Shown here in pieces: positions 11,701-23,700 of a DNA stretch of 64,000 bases. The stretch covers positions 33,395-97,394 of the forward strand of contig JABVXV010000241.1 in NCBI GenBank assembly GCA_013365325.1, given 5' to 3'. The position numbers were made by a program, and so were the translations under genes. Within the stretch, counting starts at the first letter, position 1, and every line of letters begins with the position of its first letter. Origin of the DNA: Dipetalonema caudispina. Taxonomy: Eukaryota; Nematoda; Chromadorea; Rhabditida; Onchocercidae. The notes beneath the pieces are model-generated. The model was given only the letters and a program-made list of their open reading frames with translations, searched no databases and was not told the DNA's origin.

Positions 11701-14700
11701 ATTTGTGTACGCTTTCGCTTTTTTTTTTTCTGCTGGCATATGAGAAATGAATCGATATGTCTGCATATTTCATAAATGAAAATAGAATGTATTTCGTATT
11801 TAATTGGCACTTTTTCAAATATTTTTAACAATCACTAGAACGAAACGTTAGCTATGAAATGTATAGATGAACGATATGACTGAATTGGTGTATGAGAGAG
11901 TTGGAACTGGAAAATACTTTTGGACTGACAAAAGAAAAGATTAAATTCGCTAACGAATAGCTTACTTAGCAGAAGTGAAGATTAGAAGTAGAAATAATAA
12001 TTAAGATGAAATGTAATTGTTCACGTGCATAATATGAATGTAAACAGAATTCATAAATATGTTGAATTAGTTGTGAGAAATGTTTGGTACCGGCATCACA
12101 CCAGATGAGAATGTTTATTTGTGAGATGTTTTGTGTGGTAAAATGTTTCTGTTGAGATGTTTCCATTTCAGCAGTCGATTTGTTGATATACCCTACCAAA
12201 ACTATTGTTATCGGATATGATACCCTTCCTAAATAATCGTAATGATAATGCTTTATGATAAGTAAAGGAAATATTGGGGAGAGAATGTGTGGACATTGAA
12301 CTATGAGGATTTAAATAAAGTTAATTATTGATTGCTAGGATTTTGGAATCTTTTTCGAGTACAGTGTAGCTAAGATATAATTTATGGAGATAGATTTGGG
12401 ATGTTTACTGATGCGTGTGATTTATCCTCACGTAGTGGTAGTATTCGAGGTAGATGAATAAGTGGTACTAGTGCATAATGGAGGATAGAGGAGTAATATG
12501 GTTACTAGAATGACTACAAGTATTCGTTAAACCATTTGGTTAACTGTTAGATCAGTAAGACATTAAATACAAACTTCTTTCGGTTGATTGAAATGACTTT
12601 TAATGGTTCATCTCTTTCGGCAGCGAGCTATTTTCAAATTCGTGTGACCTCAACTGATGTTTGAGGTCATTGCCAATTTGGTTGGCTGATGACTCCTTAA
12701 TGGAAAATGTGAACCCTCGATGAGATGACCTTGGTCGTCTGAAATGGAGAAAGAAAAAGAATGATAAGTGCGCTTACTGGACAGATGCGGATTTGTATCG
12801 TTTTTACGTTGGTAATTCCGGTGAAATTTCGAGTCCCACTTTTTAAGGAGGATTTTATAACCCTGTTTGATTAACCCATTTGTTGCTTGTTGGTTACTTC
12901 GTGTCATAAAAAAGATCCACTGTTCTCTTCTGCTTTAGGAATGTTACCTGTTAGTAGAATAATTTAAATAATTGTAGCATGCTTGAGATGCAACATGTTT
13001 ATACAGACTTTAATATCGTTAAATGGCAGTGAAATTTATCTCACACATATAGCTGCTTGAGACGTGTCCCTGACTGATTGGCTTAACCATTCTTTGAAGG
13101 GTAGAAACAAGATTTTTCTAGCCTTATCATTTCTTAAACATTGATCCAACAAATCGGACGATGTCGCTGTTTTGTGTTGATTCATATTTGATATTTTTTT
13201 CCTTTTTTCTAATTTACGATGTATCTCCTAAGTTCCCGTGTCCGCCCTCGTGATTTTTTAGTTTTTCTAGATTTCGTGTGAAATGTCTTAATGCGAAATT
13301 TGATTCTAATGGAGTGAAATTTTTTCGTAGTTGTACCATTGTTGAATAGTTCAATACTGTTTTTTTGTAATCTCCAGCTTTCAGGTGAATCGTTGGTTTG
13401 CAAATCGACGTCGAAAACAAACGAAACGTCGTAAGACTGAAGTTGAGTCACCCCGCTCACTTACGGTACCATCATTGTCATCATCTGCAGCAAACAGACA
13501 TAATGCATTGACTGGGTTATTGGAATCGGAGCAAGATTCGAATTGGCCATCGAAATCACCACTTGGTTAGTGTTTAAGAAATTTCTCCATATTTATTCCT
13601 TGATTATGGAAAAAATTGTGAATCCGAAAATGTCCTACATTATTCTCATATTACTGTTCGCTATTATTATATGTGAAAATTGGACTGATCAGTTTAGGAA
13701 AGATTTTTTCTAAAAGGAAATAAATGAGGAATGTATACCACAAAGCATTTCACTAACTTTATTTAGACAATAAGTTTTTCCGATAACTGAGGTTTTTGTA
13801 ATTGTCGTATCGGTATGTCAACATTTTCTGGTTAAAGTCATACTTTGGTAATAGTATGATGCTACATATGAGACCGGCGCTTTAGATGTTTGTGGTCACA
13901 TAACGCACTTGAAGTGCGTGATATTAATGGGTTTTATACAATGCATTACTTGGGTAGTATTTAACTTCATTATTCGAGATAAGGAACTTGTCGTTAGGAA
14001 CTTCCTTTATGACTGGTTATTAGTTTTACCTTTTTCCTCAAAGTATAAATTAAATCCATGCCACCGCTTAAGATTTAAATGCATTTAATTGAGAACTAAA
14101 CTACTTTTTAATACAATTTAATACGGTGACCTCTACTTCCTGGAAAGTGGACCTGTGGACAAAAATTTGTGGATATAAGTTTTTAGAGGGGGTAAAGAAT
14201 ATTGGGAGGAGTCCTAATAGCTCTTTTCAAATTTAGTGTTGGGACAAGATTATTTTACGTTTAGAGGAGTTTGATTAAAGAGACATTATTGTTTTAGTAA
14301 TAACCAATGCTGACCTTTCTGTGCTATCTGTTTTTTAATGCCTTTGCTCTTCTTGCTGATTAATTCGCATGTGGTTCTTTAAATGTATATAGATATATGT
14401 GTGCGAGTAGATATATATATGTAAGGGGATGGAACAAAAGTTGGTTTGTGTGCTAGAAGCATTTGAGTTTGATAGGGTCCCCATATTTGCATATTAGCTC
14501 TTCTGTGTATGTATCACAAGGATAAGAGATACCAATAAATAGGTAACAATTTCTATGCACCAGAAATCATATGGGTACTAGTCTTTTGAGCCCAATTTCA
14601 TTGTTATCCGATACGTTTAGAATAGATTTCCCATTATTCTGGTATCAATAGAATGCTATTACAAATTGCTCTTCGATATTTTATCATTACAACTGTTCTA

Positions 14701-17700
14701 GCAACTATCTCATTACCTCAACATTTATTACATTGATCATCTAAAACTTTTGATCATTATTATTGGTAGTAGTATTATTTGTTTACCAATATTTTGAATA
14801 TAGTGCCGTTACATGATGTTTACGTTTATAATCATACTTGGAGAGCTCTGAACGGTAGAAATATTCCATTTGCACGAAATTATCAATCATTGTGTCTTTC
14901 CGAAATTGGTGAACATAAATCTGTTATTGTTACTTGATAAGCTTTCAAGTGGGACTTTTTTATGTTACCGAATGCAGGATTAAAAATGAAGGGTTTAAAT
15001 TTTGTTACATTCAGGTATTTGCTTTCAAAAGTATTATCTACTTCAGTTTGTTGTAGTATGTAGTTAGAAATAATGATTATTCGTAGAGTGCGTAGACTAC
15101 TCATTTTAAAACGGCCATTTCCTCGTTCCTTGCAACCTGTTTAATTATCCTTTTTGATATGTTTATTTATGAAATACGTGTGCATATGCATACATTAAAT
15201 AGTCTGCTGATGCTTCCCAACACTCAAAGTTTATTATATTCATGTAGAATTGTGCTTTGAACTCATTTTAAATTTAGTTTCATGTATGCCGTAGACGTAG
15301 AATTTTTTCGGAATTTAAAATTGATCTGAGAGATATACTTAAGGAATGGTCAACCCTTGAATCTTTACCATTCTTATATTGTCTTGTTCCCTGTTCCGCT
15401 TTTACTTTTAAATTAACATCATTCTAAAAGTTTGAGGAAAAAAGAGAAAGGCGAATTGGATCCTTAGGCATAATGTAATGAACATGCAGAAGAGAAATAA
15501 TAAACAAATCTTACACATAGGGTCATAAATAAATATAAAATAAAAGTTTAGTGAAATGATAGGCTCACTTCTGAGATAAAATTTTCAATCTTGTCGAGAA
15601 CGTTATGCACCCATACGGATTACAGGTATTCATTAATGTATGTATAGTTGAAATCAATTAAATCAGCAGAGAAGGAATGGAACAGAGCAGCACAGAGATT
15701 ACAATTGCAGCGTTAATAATTAGGGACGATGACAACATAAAAGGGTAAGGATGGGTATTCGAGAATGAAAATACGAGAATCATAAATGGTAAAAATGAGT
15801 AACAGTTGGAAGAGTTTATAGAACATATAATTGTAAAGATATAAAAAAGATGCCATCACCCTCTCTTATCTGCTCAAAATAGTTTAATTTTAGTTTTAAT
15901 ATCTCATAGAGCCCATTAAAAATTAGTGAATGCGGCTAGAATTGAGGGTCTATGTAAGCAAGGTCAATACAAGGCTTACAAGACGATATAACATTACTTG
16001 TGGAAAAAGTAGTCTAAAAAAAGCAAGTAGACTTTTGCTTCACCATCGAGGTGTTCGTAGTGAATCAGTAGGGCGACAAATGAGAAGCTAAAGCCTTTAC
16101 TTTAGTAAGAGCTGTGTAACAAAAAGGCGTTGTTAAGTTTTTGAAATATTTCAACTGAATAATACTTGTTAACTCTAAAAAGCTTTGTAACATAGTATAT
16201 AAGCAGGTGTTTTTCTAATAGTAAAATGAATTTCTTTTCTGACTAGAAAGGTACACACATCTTTACGATTTTTGCAAAAGCAGAAAAATCTAAAATATGC
16301 AAGTGAACGAGATGGATGAGTGATTTCCTTATCGTTTTTTTCTTTTTTTTTTAGTCTATCATAACTTTTTCATCAGATTCATAAATGAAAATTATCCAAA
16401 CTGGCATTAATAATTAAGGATAATAGTGTTAATAAATATTAGGTGCATATAAGTGTATAAATTATAGATAACAATGCGAAACTACTATCATTTTGGGAAA
16501 AAAAAAGATGAATTATTCATGAATAAGAGCTAAAAATAGACAATTAAGGAGAACGAGTATAGAATTTTCATTTGCGATATTTCATATTTTGTAATTCCAT
16601 CAGAAACAGAGTACTATTAAGCAAATTTACGAACTAGCAGTAGAAGAGAGCTGAAAAATGAAATAAGAAACTTTAGCACTAGGAAGAAAACATGCGATCT
16701 TCAGGATTTTTTTTTTTTTATCAAATAATTTTACAGTGGAAAAGCTTATACTTTAGAGAACAGGGACTTCCTTCCCCTGACTTTTCTACTCTTGGATTAA
16801 TTGAGCCGTGAGATAGCTATGTTTGGTTTTAAAGCATCTCGACGTACTTCGTTTTGTAGCGGCTTATCTAGCCGATCCAATGGAATGTATGGATATTGTC
16901 AAGGATTTTAAGAACCTGGCTTTTTTGAAAATCGACTAAGATTATGGAGAAAAACACTCGTAATTTGCAGGGAGAACTGATTTCTTTAGAAATTTTAGGT
17001 CTTTTATAAGAATTCACATCTATGACATGCATAAGATTAGTCCTAAAATTATTGAATGTTTGAATTGTGAGATCGACGAATTTTAAAGTGCTTATTTAAA
17101 TGGATATTAAACTTTAAGTTTATGATTTTTCTGGCATGATTTACACTTATTTCTCTTAAATGTGTAAAGTTCTTGATGGGAATTTATGAATTCATGAATG
17201 CTGCAGATGAATCTTAAGTTTTATTTTATTTCTAAAAATTGCCGAAATTCAAAAACTCTAGCCTGAGTCACATAAATTTACTTTTCGTCCAGATTCTCGA
17301 AATCCTAGGAGAAAAATTTTTTTCGCAGCATTTAAAATCTTGATTTACAACTTCAACATATGGTAAGTTAAGTACTATTGTAAACACTCAACTTATGGTA
17401 AGTTAAATATTATTTCAAGTACCTAACTTTTAGCTTACTCTTTAAATTTTTAGCTGGAACTAATTTCAACATATTAGAGTTCAATTTTCAGATTAGTCGA
17501 AATTCTGGTCATACCTTGTTCAGGAATAGCTTTTGCCAGCTGAGTTAGCTTTGTGTTGTTTTGTCAAGTGAGGTGTAGTAATACTAGTAGTAGTATATAA
17601 CGCTAGTGGTGAAATATGAGTATTGAAATAATGAATAGCTTATAGAAAGAGGAAGCTTTAGATTGACGTGCCAACAGGTAGTATTAACAGCTGTCGTCGA

Positions 17701-20700
17701 TGATGGTAGATCTCGTTTAAAAAGACCAGATGTTCAATTCTCATTTTTTTTTTCCCCCTCCTATCATGTAGGATGATTAGTTGAAGGAAGAGAGAAATGA
17801 TTTTTTTTTTCTAGGGATTTCAACATGGAAATCCGATTTTCCATCCTCTTCCCAAAGGGATTTTATGTGATGCAAAAGGCAGATGGAGAAATATCGTGAA
17901 TTAATAATGTTTTGTAGTTTCTTCTGCTTAATTACATGGCGTTGGTTAACTCGTTGCATTAATTCATTAGCAGGTTTGCAAATGTGATATATGATAACAT
18001 TGATATTGATTGTGGTTTCGCAATTCTTCGATAAATTCGCTAGAATTTGTAGCAAGTAAAGATTTTGTGATCATATAGTAGCAGTAATTCGAAGGCTGAT
18101 AAGGTTCGACATCATTCTCGATTTTAAAGGAATCTATCATGTAGGCGAAAAATTCGGTATGACTTCTCTCCTCCTCCCTTTCTCTCTTCCTCACTTTTAT
18201 CGATTATTGAAATTATCAAATGTTTCACTCAACTCACAACCAATAGGTTTACCTCATTTTTCGTACGATGATGAAATTTGAAGTTTCAGCATACACGGAA
18301 CGTGGGAAGAGGACAATGAAATTGAGGGGAAAGGGAAATAAAGAGAGGATAGAAGAGAGTGAGAGTTAGTAAAATTGGATAAGGAAAAGAGAAGCATTGT
18401 GAGAGTGTAGTGATGGGTTTGAGAGAAAATGAGGCTATAAGATTAAAGGTCAATAAATAGTTGTGAGATTGAAAGGAGGGGTAATGGAGTTGAAGGGTAG
18501 GTAGTTTAGTGTCGTGGGGGGGTAAAGTGTCGGTTGCTTTGTTAGAGATTTGTGTGCTGACGGAAGTGATAGTAATAATGATGGTCTTTACCTTTTCGGA
18601 GATCTTTTGGTTGTGGTAATGATGGTGATAATAATAATAGTAATGGTGGATTATTTTGATTTTAACATTTCGAGCTTCACTTAAGAATTTCACCTCTTAC
18701 ATAGAGATACGGATATCCCCATCCAGTTCCTCATAACTAATCACTGAAATCGAAGATCAAGATTGCATATCATTAATCCATGGAGAAGTGTTTTGGTTAA
18801 AATGAATAGATGATTTAATTAATCTGAAAAGTTTCTTTGTCTATATTAGAGTAAAGCCGGTAATTATGTACTTGTTGTATATGATCAATAAAGATTTGAC
18901 ACTTTTGAGCCCTGACTATGTAGTATAATATAGAACAAATAAATTTTAAATGTTATTAGGAAGTATTGGACTGAGACTTATTTTAATTAAGGGTTTTGTT
19001 TTTTATTTTCCACTTAGGCTTTTTTTTCATTGTTGTATTCAACTGCTTAGTTTGTAATTTGATTTAACATATTGTTTCGTTTTCAAATCTTTGAGAAAGC
19101 CATGGATCATTTGCTCTATGAACACATTGTTAGCCATTAAGCATGATATAAAGATAACACATTAACGACAAGCACTTAAAATCCTTCTTGACCGATAAGT
19201 CAGGGAATTTGTTTAATAATTGTATCCAGCTGTTTATTTTAGGTAGAAGAAAAAATTGATTCTGCGTACTTAGTTTTGAATATGTCCCGTATTTGTTTGG
19301 CTAAGTTAATGACTGATTTTCTTTCTTCTGAGTTGCTTATTCGTCATTAATAATTTCGTCTTCTTTTTTTATTTAATAAATTTCATCTTTTCCTAAAAAA
19401 TACTCCATTTATTTCGAGAATGTTACTGGTATGTAAGCGATCTCAAACATGCATTTTTCTTCCTGTTCGTTCATTCGAATTAATCGATGTGAAGCAAAAT
19501 CTTTCTCAGCTGAAATTGAAGACCTTCTACCTCCATAAAACTTAATGGGATGGATTGAGTTGAGTCGGAGAAAAGAGTGAAGTTAAGTTGAAAGGGGTGG
19601 CTTCCGTCTCCTTTCCTGTGTCTATTTTATCCTGTCTCCCTCCTTTTTTTCCGCTCCTATACAACAATCGAAGGATTTCTTCGATTGCCTCCACCCTTTC
19701 GTCTCCTTTTTCCTCTTTCCATATGGTGACGGCTATCGGTGGGCCCTGAGTGGTCAATGGTATGCTCATTTTCATCTCAAAAAGGGAAGGGAAGGAAGAG
19801 TGGAGGAATAGATCGATCTAGACGAGCTTGCTTATTTTCATTTAATTCTTCCTTTCGTTTTTCTCTCCTTTCTCTTCTTTCACTTTTTCTCTTTAAAAGA
19901 TTCTTCTCTCCTTCTTTTATCCAATGACTTTATGTCCACATTTTTTTCCCCTTCATTTTATTATTGGATAGTCATTATATCTTAGTGCAGCATTTCGTTA
20001 AATTTTAGTCGATTCGTTTGTTTCTTACTTTTTAGGAAGAAATACTAAATTAGAACTGGTTATCTCCCATTGTTTGTTTGTGCCTCCTAGTTTTGTCAGT
20101 ACTTGTTTGTAGAACAGGTTGAAACTTAGCCTCTTTTCATCAAATGATTTTTTTTCCTGGTTGAATGGGTAATATGTTGTGTGGAAGTGAGGGATGAGAA
20201 GACTTAGTTATAAATACATAATGGATACAAGGAAATTTTGTTTGTGTAAGAACAGCACTGATCATTATGAGGAGATATGAGATGTTGTTAGGTCGTATTG
20301 CTAGTGATTTATCAGAGGATTGTTGACAGCGAGTGACAAAGAGCTAGGCTTAGTAAAACGGATCTTGTTTTCTCTTTGTTTCCTTTATTTCTTTCATATC
20401 GTTTTATGACACCTGAATAACTTAACAGATAACAGATAGATTGTTTGAAGTAGCTGAGCTTTTTAAAAAAGATACTGCATTACGGTTTACCTGTATTGTT
20501 GTAGCAGTAATTCCTTCAACATTTGTTGCATGGCATGAGAGAATACAGGTAAAAAAACCAAGTTTTTGTTTCTCCAAGGTATTTGTGGACGAAAGTTTGA
20601 ACATCTCGTTTATGTTGTTGCCGAGAAGTTGGTGAGATTTGTTGCTTAGTTACATTGTTCTGGTGGAGTTTTGTAATTCATCAGCATTGCATTTTCCGGA

Positions 20701-23700
20701 ATGTTAAATTCCTGCTTTCTTCGTCTATTTTGTAAATAAAAATAATTTCAAAACAAATCGAACTACGAAATAGCAGTGAGTTTATAGGACTATCATTTGC
20801 TCCTTTATTCAGCACCAAATACTTCAACTGCTCATCTCACATATTAAATAACCGTTCTTGCAGGTGTATATTTCATATTTCCATTTCAAGTATCTTTTTT
20901 GAATGAAGCCAACTAATTATAAGTAGAGAACTTTTACACTGTGCATTAAGTTATCCATATGATGTACTTACCATACTTATCCCATGTCCCTTATCATTCA
21001 CAGTTTTCATTCTTTATTTGGTGGATTATAATTTCTTAACAATAATCCATCTCATTTCGGAATAACAGTTAGCGAGTTTTTATCAATGCAAATAGTTCTT
21101 TGTGCCCAAATTGTCTCGAAACAATTGCAGTAGCTCACACACATATATTATCTTTAATTTAATTTTGCCAGGAATCTTGTATTTCGGATCATAATTTTAT
21201 CGTGTGATTAATAGTTCGATTCGTTTTAAAATCATTTATATATGTATTTGTCTCTCCATCCGTTTTTGTTTTGTTCATTGAAGTTCTATCTAAATGAATG
21301 ACATCTGAGATGCTAATATGGGTATGGTTTTAATGAGACTATAAGGGTACATGGGTTTTTGGTGACACGGGAGTATGATAGTGAGTTTTTTAATCGCTTT
21401 ACTTAGAGTATATGACCACATAAGCAGATTTTTTCTAATGTGCGTTGTGATTGATAAGTAAATTTGGCGCAAAATATTTGTATGACATTCTTTTTGGCAG
21501 GAATTTTCCATTTTTATCTAAGTGAAGAAGTAGGTAGTAAACATCTTTTTGAAGCAACTCTGTGCAGTTATGAGCACTGATAGTAAGTAAAGACTTACTT
21601 CAGCAATTCTTTCATGAGTGGAAGCTAACTTGTCGCATGATTTTTTGAATACACCCTTCTTGCTCGAATTACTGTCCTCATAGAAGGGAACAGATTATGG
21701 AGTGGTTGTAAGTAATAAAATTGAAAAGGAAGTCGTTTCCATCCTCCGGATGTCGTACGTTAGCCTTTTTTTAAATCAAAAATTTTATTACCATCATTAA
21801 TACTGCTGCCATCATTATACTAATTGGAAGTTCCAAGAGCTTTATTTTCATCTCCGAAGAAATTCATCTTTATTATCAACGTTATTACAATTGTTCGTAT
21901 TGTGATTATTGCTGTATCAATGTTATATGAATGATTTTTCTTCATGTAAATTCTAGTAGTGTTAGATATAATTTTTCTTTAAATTACTGTAGAGATATAC
22001 AGACATACTTTTGCGATTGGATGATACCCAATCTTAGTTCTATAACCCGTGTGACTAAATCTATTGAATACTTGTTTGGGAACTGATAGTTTGTAGCATA
22101 AATAATAGATTCTATGACTTTGGTTATTCTATGATTATTTTCTTCCTCTTTCTCTCTCTACGTCGTGATGAACTTTTCATTTGTTGTTAAAACGAAAATT
22201 TCGCAAGCATACACTTCAGTGAAATGTTTAGATGGAAGCCGATCGGGTACCGGGAATACTTTGAACTATTGACCAATGCTGTGTTATATAGTTTGCTATT
22301 CATTCGAAAGAGATGAAATGCGGTTTATCTGTTGGATTGGGACAAGAGATATTTCCAAAGGAGGTGAAGTAGGACAGAAAAATTGTGGGGGGTGCTTTAA
22401 TTTACTGACATACGATATCAATTTAAGATTGATATTATTGTGATAACCCGTCTAACAATGGTTGAAAGAAACGTCATCATGTGTAGATTTGTTAAAGGTT
22501 GTGTGAATCGTAGGTACAACTACCAAGTTAGATTGTATTTATTATATTTTACTGAAATTATATGATAAATTTAATTTCAAATTGTTAAACCAGTTATTTC
22601 TTTTGTTTATTTTCATTCCATTTTGTATTTGTTATGTGTTCTATTTTATATAGATGAATATGTGCATTCTTTGAGGAGAACGAAAGATAGATTATCCTTC
22701 ATTTGTTTTGTTCTTTATTTTTTCATGAAAATTTATAGTTTGAGGGAAATTTTTCGAGATAAAGATAATGGTATATTAATGGGGATAAAAGATGAAGAAA
22801 GAAGTAAGGAAGACGAAAGAATTCACTGAAGGGTCTGTTTGCTTGTTCAGTTTTTTTATTGGACTATGCGTCAGCTGAAAGAGGAAGAGAGAACAACAAG
22901 TTAGATTGATGAGGACATGTACTTTATATTTTAGGCTTGAAAATAAAAACGTGAACTTTGGTGGGAAGGTGACGTTAATTGATTTTCTTCGATCCATGTT
23001 TGTAAATTACTTAGTAAAATGAAGCTTCTTTGCAATTACTTGTATTATCTATTATCAATATTTATTTATTGAAAACATTTAGATGGGGTAGCACTATCGT
23101 TTTGTGGTATTTGAATAACAGTTAGTATTTATTTCAAATTATTGTATTGGGTTTGTTCCTAACATAAAGCAAACGGAAATTCAAGATGTTGATCTTTGGT
23201 CTGGGATAGGTGAAATAGCTTCCATCGATATAGATTATTAATTTTAACATTTAGCTATTATCAAGAAGGAAGATTACAGTGGTCTTTGCAATCTTTGGTC
23301 TTTAGCAACGAAACATATAAAGACTGGTTAAAATGGCCTTGACAATCTCTAGTCTTAGGCAATATGAATGTTAGTTTTGTTCGATATTAAAAGAATTGAG
23401 AGTAACGGATAGCTCAGTTTAGACAATTCAGGATTCTTAACTATCTTTTCTTTTGTTCCTTTTCTCTCTATTTTAGGGACAAGAAAATATGGATTTAAGG
23501 ATGAGAAGTCTGCTAGGAATATCATGTAACTATTCTGTCCGGGATTTCCTTCTCCTTGTAGCATCTTATGAAAATGTGCAAAAGTTTATTTTGTCAGAAA
23601 GCCTTCGAAATGTTGATGGAAAGTATGTGTGTTGTTAACAGTGGTATGACAGATTTTGCTGGATAGTTTCTTGGCAGTTGTCCGTTTTATTAATACTAAT

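Noticed and set aside
13608..13715. Signal-peptide-like 35-codon frame just after homeobox exon 3
   Set aside because: Hydrophobic Ile/Leu runs are common by chance in this DNA; no splice partner in the right phase was found.
14804..14908. Open segment reading NHTWRALNGRNIPF in homeobox intron 3
   Set aside because: Its phase does not fit the other tentative nested exons, and its borders are weak.
18286..18693. 135-codon open frame on the - strand
   Set aside because: It translates ATAAT-type and purine-rich low-complexity DNA into Tyr/His/Leu/Ser-rich sequence with no domain.
22623..22829. 68-codon + strand frame after a TATATAG
   Set aside because: Looks slightly coding-like but lacks a good donor, a homologue and a clear link to the other tentative exons.
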